Shown: positions 22,758-31,758, counted from the stretch's first letter. The stretch is 33,591 bases of DNA from Bacteroidetes bacterium UBA4414 (GCA_002389765.1 DGQM01000020.1:822-34412); one strand, 5' to 3'. Program-made: numbers and translations. Notes: generated by a model from the sequence alone, not told the origin.

Positions 22758-25700
22758 TTATTGCACTGTCAGTTTAGTACGGTATGTATCTTCTCCATAC
22801 ATTACCTGTACCATATACATACCTTTTGCAAGGCTGCTCATGTTAAACTGTACTTTGCCTTCCGCATTTGTCCTGCTGTCAACAATTTTACCAGTCATAT
22901 CCATTATAACTATCCTGTCAGCTTTCACATCATGCGGAACTTCCACATAGAATACGCCTGTTGTAGGATTAGGATATACATTAAACTCTTCGCCCAGTAC
23001 TTCGCCAATACCTGCTTCTTCAGCTCCTTTTGCAGAACCGCAAGATTGATTACAATTACCCAGACGATCGCCTGCATGACCTGAAAGGTGTGAAGGAACA
23101 GCATTAACACTTACAGAAAGTGTTTGCGGATTGCTTGAGTTGCCCGGAGGTACGTGGCACAGATAAACTTTATTATTCTGGCCCGGTACGCGAATATCCA
23201 GTACGCAGAAAGCAACAGTACAAGTAGTGCTGCAACCATTGCTATTTGTAGCCGTTACTGTAAATGTATAGTTACCGGCAGCAGTTGGTGTAAATACAGG
23301 GCTTTGGCAGTTGCTGCAGCTCAGGTTAGCAGATGGCGACCATGAATATGTGAAGCCTGCACCACCTGTTGCATTACAAGTAACTGTCGCACTCTGCGGA
23401 CCGTAACCCAGATAGATGTTCGTAGCAACACCACCTGTATATGTTGTATTTGAAGGAGTTACTGCTATAGAGCAAGTAGGCTTGTATTGTACAGTCACTG
23501 TTGCATTGCAAGAAGAGCTATTACCGTGTACGTCTGTCACTGTCAGCATTACAGTATTAGCACCTGCATTATTACAGTTAAAGCTTGTTTTAGACAGGCT
23601 CATACTTGCAATACCGCAATTATCCGTGCTACCATCGTTGATGTCTGAAGCAGCAATTGTGCCTGTACCACCAGTCAGGTTCAGTGTATAGTTTTTACAA
23701 ACTGCATTTGGTGCTTCATTATCTGTAACTGTTACAGTAAACTGGCAAGAAGTGCTGTTGTTTGAGCCATCTGTAGCCGTTGCAGTAACAGTAGTAGTAC
23801 CTACAGGGAATACAGAACCCGGATTGTGAGAATAAGTAATTGCAGGAGAAGCAGTACAGTTGTCTGTAGCTGTAGCTTCAAAATTCACTACCGCACTGCA
23901 GTTAGCTGCATCATTGCTTACTGTTATGTTGCCAGGGCAAGTAATGCTTGGTGCTGTAACGTCAGGTACTGTACCTACTGTTGCAGTATCTGCAGCTGTA
24001 CAACCATTTGCATCTACAATAGAAACCGTGTATGTACCGGCAGCAAGGCCACTTACATCTTCTGTAGTAGCAGCATTGCTCCATGTATATGCAGGGCTGT
24101 TAGCATTGTTCACCGTTAGGTTAATGCTACCATCGCTGCTACCTGGGCAAGATGCATCTGTAACAACATGGCTTAATGTGATATTACAAGGAATTACAGT
24201 AATCGTAAATTCCTGAGAAGCATTACCACAGTGTGTACCATTTACGTGGTTAATCAAATCTTCTATTTCTATTGCTACATGATGATCACCACTATCAGCA
24301 ATTGTTGGTGTACCTGTTATAGTCCATGTACCATTCAGGTTATTGGTAACTGTCAACCAAGATGGCAGGTTGATGCTTTCTATATCTACCTCGTCACCTT
24401 CTGCTGCATTAGCATCAGCAGTACCAAATGTATATGTGAATGTTTGTCCTGCACTTACAATTACATCGGCTTGTGTAGTAGTAAATGTAGGCGGGTTATT
24501 GATGAGATATGTTACCGTATCGAAGCTTGTTTCGCTATAGTTGTCTATTGCACGCATCACCAACATGTGTTCTCCCCATTCTGTAGATGCGGGTGTCCAG
24601 CTCATTACTGTTTGTACAGGGTTTACTGCACCTGTTGGCAATGTAGGAGAGAAAGACATACCTGATGCAACACCTGCTACAGCAGACAATACAACTCTGT
24701 CGGCAGTATCAGGATCAGATGCTTTGAAAGTATCGTTGATGTTACTACCCGGTGTATAACAGAAAGTACTTTTATTACCAGGCGTAGGCGCTACAAATTG
24801 CGGTTTTAAGGATACTACTATGTTTATGATAGTATTTGTCTGTATTGTGGCAATATCCTGCGCAACAAAGTTTAGCTGATAAGTACCAGCGTTTGCGGCA
24901 GTAGGTGTCCAAGAGAAAGTACGTGTAATAGGATTGCCGCTACCTGAGCTGAATGAAGCACCCGGAGGTATACCTACCGCATTCAAAGTAACTATATCAC
25001 CTGCATCAGCATCTTCTGCTTTTACATTGAATGACAAGTTATTGCCAGGCTGCACTACATAAGTAATACTATTTGATGGTGTTACTGTGTAATCAAATGT
25101 TGGCGGCGTAGACGGATTTGTGATACATAACATCAAGTCCAGCTGAATACGCGCACCTTTACTATCAGTAACATACACTGCAACATTATAAAACTGGCCT
25201 AAAGTCTTACCTACCGTATTGAAAGTAAGCAAGCCCGTAGAGCTTACAGAAACACCTGTTGGCTGCACCGTACCACTACCAAAAGCACCATTTGGCACCA
25301 ATGAATAAGTCAATGCGTCTCCATTTGGATCTGTAGCGGGTATTTGATACGTTGCTGCGCTTACATTAATAGGTAAACTAACAAATGGTGGCACTGATGA
25401 AACAGGGGCATCATTATTATTACCTATAGTGACAATAGTAGCTACACGGAACGAACCACCTGCATTATTTACCAATGGTGAACCTATACGGCAGCAGTCA
25501 TCAAAAAAAGCAGTATAATTTGTTGTTGTAGACGGATACGTGTATACATAAGTAAACTCTCCGTAAAACCAGTCTTCTGCAATATTTACAGACGTGACAT
25601 TTAAATTAATACCTACAGATGTCAACCCGGTATTAAATGTACCGGAGCTAACGGTAGAACCTACATTCGGTGCACCGAATGCCGAGCGTCTCCAAGCTTG

Positions 25701-25862
25701 AGACACTTTGAACCTTATCTGATAAGGGTTGCCAACTACACGTTCCCAGGTAATACTTCCATACCTGAAGTGGGATGCGTAAGCATCGTCAGCAAAAAAG
25801 ATGAGTAGGCTGAATAGCAGAAACGCTATGCACCTTCGCAACAAAATGGGGCATTTTTTCAT
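22758..25862 (-). CDS. Large multi-domain surface protein with T9SS sorting domain
   Basis: A 1034-residue exported protein with a signal peptide to about residue 29. The domains in order are: an N-terminal SHFRYGSITWERV module (30-145) common in Bacteroidota surface proteins; four Ig/cadherin-like beta modules (about 150-250, 253-350, 354-455, 456-556); a SprB-type repeat (559-630, ASCPGSSDGSINLTV and YTWSNAATTEDVSGL); a HYR domain (635-715, TAPSITCPGNITV); a second HYR-like unit (716-792); a PKD-like unit (797-887); a Cys/His segment LCHVPPGN...HLSGHAGD...C (901-937); and a type A T9SS sorting domain (from about 958, VYPNPTTG to KLTVQ). SprB is a known gliding adhesin, so adhesion or surface motility is plausible but unproven. 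It is a single-gene unit with its own terminator. Confidence 0.92.
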   Translation of the reverse strand: MKKCPILLRRCIAFLLFSLLIFFADDAYASHFRYGSITWERVVGNPYQIRFKVSQAWRRSAFGAPNVGSTVSSGTFNTGLTSVGINLNVTSVNIAEDWFYGEFTYVYTYPSTTTNYTAFFDDCCRIGSPLVNNAGGSFRVATIVTIGNNNDAPVSSVPPFVSLPINVSAATYQIPATDPNGDALTYSLVPNGAFGSGTVQPTGVSVSSTGLLTFNTVGKTLGQFYNVAVYVTDSKGARIQLDLMLCITNPSTPPTFDYTVTPSNSITYVVQPGNNLSFNVKAEDADAGDIVTLNAVGIPPGASFSSGSGNPITRTFSWTPTAANAGTYQLNFVAQDIATIQTNTIINIVVSLKPQFVAPTPGNKSTFCYTPGSNINDTFKASDPDTADRVVLSAVAGVASGMSFSPTLPTGAVNPVQTVMSWTPASTEWGEHMLVMRAIDNYSETSFDTVTYLINNPPTFTTTQADVIVSAGQTFTYTFGTADANAAEGDEVDIESINLPSWLTVTNNLNGTWTITGTPTIADSGDHHVAIEIEDLINHVNGTHCGNASQEFTITVIPCNITLSHVVTDASCPGSSDGSINLTVNNANSPAYTWSNAATTEDVSGLAAGTYTVSIVDANGCTAADTATVGTVPDVTAPSITCPGNITVSNDAANCSAVVNFEATATDNCTASPAITYSHNPGSVFPVGTTTVTATATDGSNNSTSCQFTVTVTDNEAPNAVCKNYTLNLTGGTGTIAASDINDGSTDNCGIASMSLSKTSFNCNNAGANTVMLTVTDVHGNSSSCNATVTVQYKPTCSIAVTPSNTTYTGGVATNIYLGYGPQSATVTCNATGGAGFTYSWSPSANLSCSNCQSPVFTPTAAGNYTFTVTATNSNGCSTTCTVAFCVLDIRVPGQNNKVYLCHVPPGNSSNPQTLSVSVNAVPSHLSGHAGDRLGNCNQSCGSAKGAEEAGIGEVLGEEFNVYPNPTTGVFYVEVPHDVKADRIVIMDMTGKIVDSRTNAEGKVQFNMSSLAKGMYMVQVMYGEDTYRTKLTVQ

Positions 25863-26035
25863 AATTGCATGTATTTTAAAAGTGAGAAAACGGGGTATAT
25901 AAATTTCTCTTATACTATATGCAATTCAATAAGACACTATACTATGCTTCGTTTCAATTATTGAATGGAATACAAAGATTGCTTTTGATTAATAATAATC
26001 AAAGCTTTATCTATAAAATTTTATAAAAATATCTT

Positions 26036-26455
26036 TTAGCTGCTGTGGTCGGCTACGATGCACCACTTACCTTTTATTTTTCTGAATAGCAGGGTAAACG
26101 AGCCCGATACATCGCCCGCGGTGCGTGCCAGTGCCCATTTGCCCAGTACAAAATAATAGTCTGCCGATAGTTGCCTTACCTGTAGTATATCAAAATGCAG
26201 CTGCCCCATCTTGGCAGCATCGCTGTAGGAGCGTTTATAGTTTTGCAGGGTTTTGTTGTAGCCGTAGGTAGGGCCGCTCTTGCCTACAAACACCAGGCTG
26301 TCGTTGTTCCAATAGCCCGTCATATACTGCTCTATACTGCCGCTGTTCCATGCTTTCATTTGCATATCCAGCACTTGCAGTATCTGTTCCTTATCCGTTT
26401 GTGCGTAGGTAGTAGTGGCTGTGCATAGCAGCCATAGCAGCAGTATTCTTTTCAT
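26036..26455 (-). CDS. Secreted SnoaL/DUF4440-like protein
   Basis: A 139-residue exported protein of the NTF2-like superfamily. The signal peptide is MKRILLLWLLCTATTTYAQ. The cone-shaped fold is indicated by ILQVLDMQMKAWNSGSIEQYMTGYW at the start and by the strand series SADYYFVLGKWALAR, SGSFTLLFRKIKGKWCIVADHSS at the end, the usual DUF4440 closing pattern. Enzymatic or binding function is unknown. I use the ATG at 26455 rather than the GTG at 26461. The coding region is preceded by a strong intrinsic terminator structure 29-51 bases upstream of the ATG. Confidence 0.85.
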   Translation of the reverse strand: MKRILLLWLLCTATTTYAQTDKEQILQVLDMQMKAWNSGSIEQYMTGYWNNDSLVFVGKSGPTYGYNKTLQNYKRSYSDAAKMGQLHFDILQVRQLSADYYFVLGKWALARTAGDVSGSFTLLFRKIKGKWCIVADHSS

Positions 26456-26470
26456 AAGCACTGAAAGTAC

Positions 26471-26506
26471 TAAAAATAAAAAAGGTAACTGATAGGGACA
26501 GTTACC
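26471..26506 (-). terminator. Intrinsic terminator upstream of the DUF4440 gene
   Basis: GGTAACTG (26484-26491) and CAGTTACC (26499-26506) form a perfect 8-bp stem with a seven-base loop. On the minus strand it is followed by TTTTTTATTTTT. It lies between the coxA terminator and the DUF4440 start codon, so it ends either a small RNA or an attenuated leader. Confidence 0.7.
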
Positions 26507-26542
26507 AATAAGAGATTTACAGGGGCCGGAGTTTCGGCTTTT

Positions 26543-26612
26543 GGGTTTGATAGGTACACCGTTTTTCGGGGTTATAGGTCAATCTGTATAGATTGTTTGG
26601 GTTATTAGGTAC
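26543..26612 (+). repeat. Three imperfect short repeats
   Basis: GGGTTTGATAGGTAC (26543-26557), GGGGTTATAGGTC (26568-26580) and GGGTTATTAGGTAC (26599-26612) occur at spacings of about 25 and 31 bases. They lie in non-coding DNA, strand uncertain. Confidence 0.5.
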
Positions 26613-26703
26613 TGTAAAGTAAGGTGTAAAAAAACACGCTGCCAACAGGCATTAAACGAGTGGTAGGTTTGGTTATACGAATGACATGTATGGTTCTACC
26701 AAT

Positions 26704-26731
26704 GAAAAAAGCCCCGTCATAAGACGAGGCT
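26704..26731 (-). terminator. Terminator of the act-cox operon
   Basis: AGCCcCGTC (26710-26718) pairs with GACGaGGCT (26723-26731) with one mismatch around ATAA. On the minus strand a T6 run follows. It lies 30 bases after the coxA stop. Confidence 0.8.
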
Positions 26732-26760
26732 GATTATTTACTAAGAGTTAAAATTATTGA

Positions 26761-28578
26761 TTAGTGTGCTTCTTCACCGGGTTTCAACGGAGTTGTTTGA
26801 GAGATGAAGTCGTTGCCATTACCATCATCTTTGTAATCGTATGGCCAACGGTGTACTTCAGGAATATCACCTTCCCAGTTACCATGACCAGGATTGATTG
26901 GTGTAGTCCACTCAAGTGTAGGAGAACCCCATGGATTTTCTGTTGTCATTTTACGACCACGGAAGATGCTCACGAAGAAGTTTACAACAAATATCAGCTG
27001 TGCAAAGAAAACAAGTACTGCTGCGATACTGATAAAGCTGTTCAGGCTTTCGAAATGCTTGAATGATTCCCATGCACTGTAGTCGTAATAACGACGTGGC
27101 ATACCCGCAATACCTTCATAGTGCATAGGCCAGAAGATAAGGTAAGCACCTGCCAGCGTTATGAAGAAGTGGATATAACCTAATGTATTGTTCATGAAAC
27201 GGCCGAACATTTTAGGGAACCAGTGGTAGATACCCGCAAACATACCGAAGAATGCAGACACACCCATTACTATGTGGAAGTGCGCAATTACGAAGTATGT
27301 ATCGTGCAGGTGAATATCCAGTGCAGAGTTACCAAGGAACAAACCTGTAAGACCACCAGAGATGAACAGTGATACGAAACCTATCGCAAACATCATTGGT
27401 ACAGTGAAACGGATGTTACCTTTCCAGATAGTCGTAAGCCAGTTAAATACTTTTACCGCAGATGGTACGGCAATCAACAGTGTAAGCAATACGAAGATAG
27501 AACCCAGGAACGGACTCATACCCGTAACGAACATGTGGTGCGCCCATACAACGAATGCCAGTACAGTGATACCTATCATAGAGATAATCATCGCGCTGTA
27601 ACCGAAGATTGGTTTGCGGCTGTGGTTAGACAGTACTTCTGAAGCCATACCCATACCCGGCAACATGATGATGTATACCTCAGGGTGACCAAGGAACCAG
27701 AACAAGTGTTGATACAGGATAGCAGAACCACCTACGTGCGGCAGTGCTTTACCACCTATAAAGATTTCAGACAGGTAGAAACTGGTACCGAAGTTACGGT
27801 CGAATATCAACAGTACGAAACCTGAGAACAATACAGGGAAAGAAAGTACACCCAGAATAGCAGTGAACAATAATGCCCATATAGTCAGCGGCATGCGTGT
27901 CATCGTCATACCTTTCGTACGCATGTTAAGGATAGTAGAGATGTAGTTAAGACCACCCAGCAGTGAAGACACAACGAATAGTGCCATACTCACCAACCAA
28001 AGATCCATACCTAAACCTGAACCAAGAGATGCTTCTTTCAGCGCACTCAGCGGAGGATATGTTGTCCAACCACCAGATGCAGGACCTGTTTGTATGAATA
28101 ATGAAACAAACATTATGATACTAGACAGGAAGAAGAACCAGTAAGAAAGCATATTCATGAACGGTGAAGCCATATCGCGTGCACCTATTTGCAGAGGAAT
28201 AAGCAGGTTCGCGAATGTACCGCTCAAGCCGGCAGTCAATACAAAGAATACAAGTATCGTACCGTGCATTGTTACCAATGCATAGTAGAATTCAGGATTA
28301 AGTTTACCACCTTTTGCCCATTCGCCCAGGAATTTCTCCATGATAGGGAATGTTTCGTTAGGGAAACCTAACTGCAAACGGAAGAATACAGACATCAGGG
28401 CACCGATAATAGCCCATATAATACCTGTGATAAGAAACTGTTTGGCAATTACCTTGTGGTCTTGGCTAAAGATATACTTCGTAATGAAGTGCTGTTCATG
28501 GTGTTCGTGACCATGATGCCCGCCATGCGCATCGTGTGTGTGCGCTACATTAGTTCCTTGAATGATAACGTCGCTCAT
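26761..28578 (-). CDS. coxA: Cytochrome c oxidase subunit I
   Basis: The heme-copper catalytic subunit of an aa3-type oxidase, 605 residues with about twelve membrane helices. Heme and copper ligands are visible: MHGTILVFFVLTAG, GHPEVYI (CuB His with the cross-linked Tyr, and the D-channel Glu), WAHHMF (two CuB His) and HDTYFVIAHFHIVMG (heme a3 and a His). The K-channel Lys is in PSAVKVFNW, so this is an A1-type enzyme. The start is the ATG at 28578 (MSDVIIQG) rather than the GTG at 28587. The N-terminal tail holds nine His between residues 13 and 30, before the first helix. It is the last gene of the act-cox operon. Confidence 0.97.
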   Translation of the reverse strand: MSDVIIQGTNVAHTHDAHGGHHGHEHHEQHFITKYIFSQDHKVIAKQFLITGIIWAIIGALMSVFFRLQLGFPNETFPIMEKFLGEWAKGGKLNPEFYYALVTMHGTILVFFVLTAGLSGTFANLLIPLQIGARDMASPFMNMLSYWFFFLSSIIMFVSLFIQTGPASGGWTTYPPLSALKEASLGSGLGMDLWLVSMALFVVSSLLGGLNYISTILNMRTKGMTMTRMPLTIWALLFTAILGVLSFPVLFSGFVLLIFDRNFGTSFYLSEIFIGGKALPHVGGSAILYQHLFWFLGHPEVYIIMLPGMGMASEVLSNHSRKPIFGYSAMIISMIGITVLAFVVWAHHMFVTGMSPFLGSIFVLLTLLIAVPSAVKVFNWLTTIWKGNIRFTVPMMFAIGFVSLFISGGLTGLFLGNSALDIHLHDTYFVIAHFHIVMGVSAFFGMFAGIYHWFPKMFGRFMNNTLGYIHFFITLAGAYLIFWPMHYEGIAGMPRRYYDYSAWESFKHFESLNSFISIAAVLVFFAQLIFVVNFFVSIFRGRKMTTENPWGSPTLEWTTPINPGHGNWEGDIPEVHRWPYDYKDDGNGNDFISQTTPLKPGEEAH

Positions 28579-28617
28579 TTTTTGCACTTTTATGTGTTCT
28601 GTAATAGTACAGAACGA

Positions 28618-29673
28618 TTACTTCATCGTTATTGCTTTTACACTATCAGTTTTCTGTTCAGGTGCTGCAGTACCTTCTGCTGCAGGTGCAGCCGCAGGTG
28701 CATTGTTGGCAGCGTAGTATGCCTGTTGCTTAGCCATCCATGCATCATACTCTTCCTGTGTTTCTACAATCACAGTACCACGCATAGAATAGTGGCCTTT
28801 ACCGCACATCTGATCACAAGAGATTTCATAAACGAAATCTTTGTTTCCTGTGATTTCTTTCATTTTAGCAGATGTAATGGTAGGTGTAAACCACAGTGTA
28901 GTTACGATACCCGGTACAGCATCCATTTTCATACGGAAGTGAGGCAGCCCCACATCGTGGATAACGTCTCTTGAACCTATCAGGATGCTTACAGGTTTGT
29001 TTACTACAAGGTGCAGTTCACCATTCTGAGCTATGATGTCGTCTTTATTGTCTTTATCATCCCAATCAAGCCCCAACACGTTGTTAGCATCATTGATTTT
29101 TCTGAAATCTCTTTTACCAAGTACACCATCTTTACCAGGATAACGCACTATCCAGTTAAATTGTTTACCAACAACCTCAACTACAGTTGCATCTTTAGGA
29201 GCTGCACCTGTCATTTTACCCCAGTTGCGAAGACCGATAGCTACCAACACCGCCATTGCGATAGCAGGTACTGTAGTCCATATCAACTCCAGCTTATTGT
29301 TGTGAGGGAAGAAGAATGATGTACGTTTTTCTGTAGACTGGTAGCGATAAGCAAACCAGAAAAGCAGTGTTTGGGTAATGAAGAATACGATACCTGTTAC
29401 CGTCAGTGTTACCAACAGCATGCTGTCATATTCTACACCGTGCTGAGATGCAGATACTGGCAACATTTTGTCTATCAGCGCATCATGGCACAGCCATATA
29501 CCATACAAGCCTAGTACAAAGAAAAGGACAAGTAGCAATGCCATGGTACGGTTTACCCTTGCATTGATTTTTCCTTCGCCACGCAAAATAGTAGCGTACT
29601 CACTAGCTTTTGCTATCTGGTATATGATAACAAATACCAGCCCTGTTAATAGTATTGATATAAATCCCGACAT
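28618..29673 (-). CDS. coxB: Cytochrome c oxidase subunit II (CuA)
   Basis: Receives electrons from cytochrome c at its CuA centre and hands them to subunit I. It has 351 residues with membrane segments at about 3-22, 43-62, 84-109 and possibly 131-149, and a periplasmic cupredoxin domain. CuA ligands are His239 (VIHDVGLP), Cys286 and Cys290 (SCDQMCGKGH), His294 and Met297. The extra N-terminal helices are usual in Bacteroidota versions. The C-terminal ~30 residues (from NNAPAAAPAAEG) are Ala/Pro-rich and probably disordered. It lies between actF and coxA, 39 bases before the latter. Confidence 0.96.
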   Translation of the reverse strand: MSGFISILLTGLVFVIIYQIAKASEYATILRGEGKINARVNRTMALLLVLFFVLGLYGIWLCHDALIDKMLPVSASQHGVEYDSMLLVTLTVTGIVFFITQTLLFWFAYRYQSTEKRTSFFFPHNNKLELIWTTVPAIAMAVLVAIGLRNWGKMTGAAPKDATVVEVVGKQFNWIVRYPGKDGVLGKRDFRKINDANNVLGLDWDDKDNKDDIIAQNGELHLVVNKPVSILIGSRDVIHDVGLPHFRMKMDAVPGIVTTLWFTPTITSAKMKEITGNKDFVYEISCDQMCGKGHYSMRGTVIVETQEEYDAWMAKQQAYYAANNAPAAAPAAEGTAAPEQKTDSVKAITMK

Positions 29674-29737
29674 GGTCAGTTATGCTTGTATTTACTGTAA
29701 TTAGTTTATACTGTGTTTATTATCCGTTGTTCTGTTA

Positions 29738-30952
29738 TTAGCTCTGGTGTATCATTGCTTCTTTCAGCAATGGATGGTTTGCAGGTACCAATGATGCTTT
29801 AGACAATGTATTAGATACAGTCAATATCAGCAATCCTGCAAAGCCTGCGAAGATACCCAATTCGTACCAGCTAAGTACCCAGTGGCCACCCAGTGGGCCA
29901 GGCATTGTCATGATAAAGAAATCTAACCAGTGACCAAAGATGATAACAACCGCCATGAAGCTAACAGTGAAATAGTTGCGCTTGCTAGGACGTGCCATCA
30001 ATATCAGAATTGGCATAATGAAATTGATGATGAATACAGAATACCATATTAGGCTGTAAGGGCCATGCTGACGCATTTTGAAATACGTAGTTTCTTCAGG
30101 TATGTTACTGTACCATATCAGCATATACTGTGCAAACCAAACATATGTCCAGAATACACTGAATGCAAACATGAATTTACCAAGATCGTGTACGTGCTCT
30201 TTAGTTACAATTTCAAGATTACCTTGATTTTTCAGATATACTACAAACAGCATAATAACAGACATACCGCTAACGAATGCGCTTGCAAATGTGTACCAGC
30301 TGAACATTGTTGAATACCAGTGTGCATCGATGCTCATGATCCACAACCAAGGAATAGTGCTCATTTGTGTCAGAGCGTATACCAACAGGAATGCTGCAGA
30401 CCATTTGAATACTGTCCAGTATATTTTAGTGCTGTTCTTTGGTGCAGACTCCTGTGCTATAGAAAGTGCGCGGAATTTACGACCGAAGAAAGACCACAAT
30501 GCAATTGCAACAACTGTAAAGCCAATAAACATTTCCTTATTCAGGAATGCAGACTTGCCTTCCAATATTTTATCACCATGCGGGTTTACCCAATGGTAGA
30601 TAGTGTTATGACCATCTACACTGAAGCCTGTAGCAATGAATATCAGGATAGCACCGGCAATAACACCGAATACCCAAACATTTGCACCTATAGCTTCAGG
30701 TACTCTTTTATAAGCTACTATCCAGCCACCTTGTGCCAAAGAAGCTGCAGCTTGTATAAATACACTTGCCACAGACAATAGCAAAAAGAATACACTGTTT
30801 TGCAACAGTACTAACCAGAAGCGGGTTTTATCGTGGTGGTCGTGTCCGCCAAGCATTGTTACACCGCCTATTATTAATACCAACACACCCACTGCAATCA
30901 GTGCCAGGCTGGTATTTCTTAATCTTGCAGGTACCTCAAAACGTTCTGTCAT
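29738..30952 (-). CDS. actF: Alternative complex III membrane subunit ActF
   Basis: A 404-residue polytopic membrane protein with about ten helices. ActF and ActC are the two quinol-side membrane subunits of alternative complex III, related to the NrfD/PsrC family. The opening RNTSLALIAVGVLVLIIGG and an internal IPWLWIMSIDAHWYSTMFSWYTFAS segment match what I recall of Bacteroidota ActF. A short His cluster GGHDHHDK lies in the first loop. Position between actE and coxB is the conserved order and supports the call. Confidence 0.9.
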   Translation of the reverse strand: MTERFEVPARLRNTSLALIAVGVLVLIIGGVTMLGGHDHHDKTRFWLVLLQNSVFFLLLSVASVFIQAAASLAQGGWIVAYKRVPEAIGANVWVFGVIAGAILIFIATGFSVDGHNTIYHWVNPHGDKILEGKSAFLNKEMFIGFTVVAIALWSFFGRKFRALSIAQESAPKNSTKIYWTVFKWSAAFLLVYALTQMSTIPWLWIMSIDAHWYSTMFSWYTFASAFVSGMSVIMLFVVYLKNQGNLEIVTKEHVHDLGKFMFAFSVFWTYVWFAQYMLIWYSNIPEETTYFKMRQHGPYSLIWYSVFIINFIMPILILMARPSKRNYFTVSFMAVVIIFGHWLDFFIMTMPGPLGGHWVLSWYELGIFAGFAGLLILTVSNTLSKASLVPANHPLLKEAMIHQS

Positions 30953-31000
30953 TGTAATATTATTAGAGAACTACGTTTACTTGTTTCTTGATGTTTCTTA

Positions 31001-31666
31001 TTAATGTTTAGCAGTTTCGGTAGTTGCTGCTACAGCTTTTGCAGTATCGGCTGTTGGTGCGGGTGTTGCAGTACCTGTAGCACCCAGCGTAAATGCATCA
31101 CCACCGTTTTCTGCCTGCACTTTCTTAATGTAAGCAATTACCATCCAGCGTTGCTTGATGTCTAATTGGCTGGCATAAGAACCCATAGCATTTTTACCGT
31201 ACTTGATAGCTGCATACATAGTACCAGCGCTCATGTGCAGGTATTTTGCATCTTTCAGGTTTGCAGGCATTGCTGCAAACTTACCGCTTGCATACAACGG
31301 CCCCTGACCATCCAGATTGGTACCATGGCATATACCACAGTATATATTGAACAAACGCTTACCCTCTGCCAGTTGTGCTTCATCAAATCGCAGGTCGGTA
31401 GTGAATGATTTGTACGCATTAGTATCGCCTTCTACCATGTGGTCAGGCAATTCATGTCCTACTGCTACAGTACCGTTGATTGGCTTACGGCTTGTTTGTC
31501 CGTCAGCAAAATTCGGATTGGCAGTATACGCATCATAAGCACGAGAGTAGGTCATATCCGGAGCGTAGATTTTACCCGGGTTGCGGCGCATGCTACCACT
31601 GTTGCACGATGCCAGACCCAGTCCTATCATCAGGCTCGCTACTACTATGCTTTTGGTTTTGTTCAT
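31001..31666 (-). CDS. actE: Alternative complex III monoheme cytochrome c ActE
   Basis: A 221-residue lipoprotein cytochrome. The lipobox is GLAS-C with Cys21, so it is anchored on the periplasmic side. The single heme c site is CGICH (Cys110, Cys113, His114), with Met161 in GKNAMGSYASQL as likely sixth ligand. It is thought to carry electrons from the core of the complex to the CuA subunit. The last ~28 residues (GATGTATPAPTADTAKAV and following) are low-complexity Ala/Thr/Pro, like the tail of coxB. The gene lies between actD and actF. Confidence 0.94.
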   Translation of the reverse strand: MNKTKSIVVASLMIGLGLASCNSGSMRRNPGKIYAPDMTYSRAYDAYTANPNFADGQTSRKPINGTVAVGHELPDHMVEGDTNAYKSFTTDLRFDEAQLAEGKRLFNIYCGICHGTNLDGQGPLYASGKFAAMPANLKDAKYLHMSAGTMYAAIKYGKNAMGSYASQLDIKQRWMVIAYIKKVQAENGGDAFTLGATGTATPAPTADTAKAVAATTETAKH

Positions 31667-31677
31667 AAATATTTAAA

Positions 31678-31702
31678 AATTCAAAAGTCAAAATTCAAAT
31701 TC
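31678..31702. repeat. AATTCAAAAGTCAAAATTCAA-type intergenic repeat, copy 1
   Basis: An AT-rich element in the actE-actD gap that recurs in slightly longer form in the next gap at 32342. Such sequences are recalled from Bacteroidota intergenic regions; function unknown. Confidence 0.55.
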
Positions 31703-31733
31703 TCTTCACACTCCTTTTCACTGTATTAACTGA

Positions 31734-31757
31734 TCAACTATTCAACCAATCAACTGA
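31734..31757. repeat. Three tandem 8-base TCAAC units
   Basis: TCAACTAT, TCAACCAA and TCAACTGA follow each other directly before the actD stop. This is too short and imperfect to be a CRISPR or a classic tandem repeat locus. Confidence 0.5.
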
Positions 31758-31758
31758 A

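Larger units (their letters stand above)
26456..26760. other. Gene-free interval between the DUF4440 gene and coxA
   Basis: These 305 bases hold no credible reading frame. They contain the coxA terminator (26704-26731), three short GGGTT...AGGT repeats (26543-26612), several small hairpins (for example GCCG/CGGC at 26525-26538 and GGTAG/CTACC at about 26661-26699) and a second minus-strand terminator (26471-26506). The arrangement fits a long leader or a small RNA read on the minus strand, which is an inference. Confidence 0.5.

Noticed and set aside
22758..25862. Surface protein read as a tandem-repeat adhesin made by recent duplication
   Set aside because: The beta modules differ strongly in sequence; there is no near-identical DNA repeat.
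25973..25980. AATCTTTG as promoter box for the large surface protein
   Set aside because: It differs from TAnnTTTG at a key position, lies about 110 bases upstream and has no -33 partner; too weak to list as a feature.
31734..31757. Possible CRISPR-like repeat
   Set aside because: Only three adjacent, imperfect 8-base units with no spacers and no cas genes.
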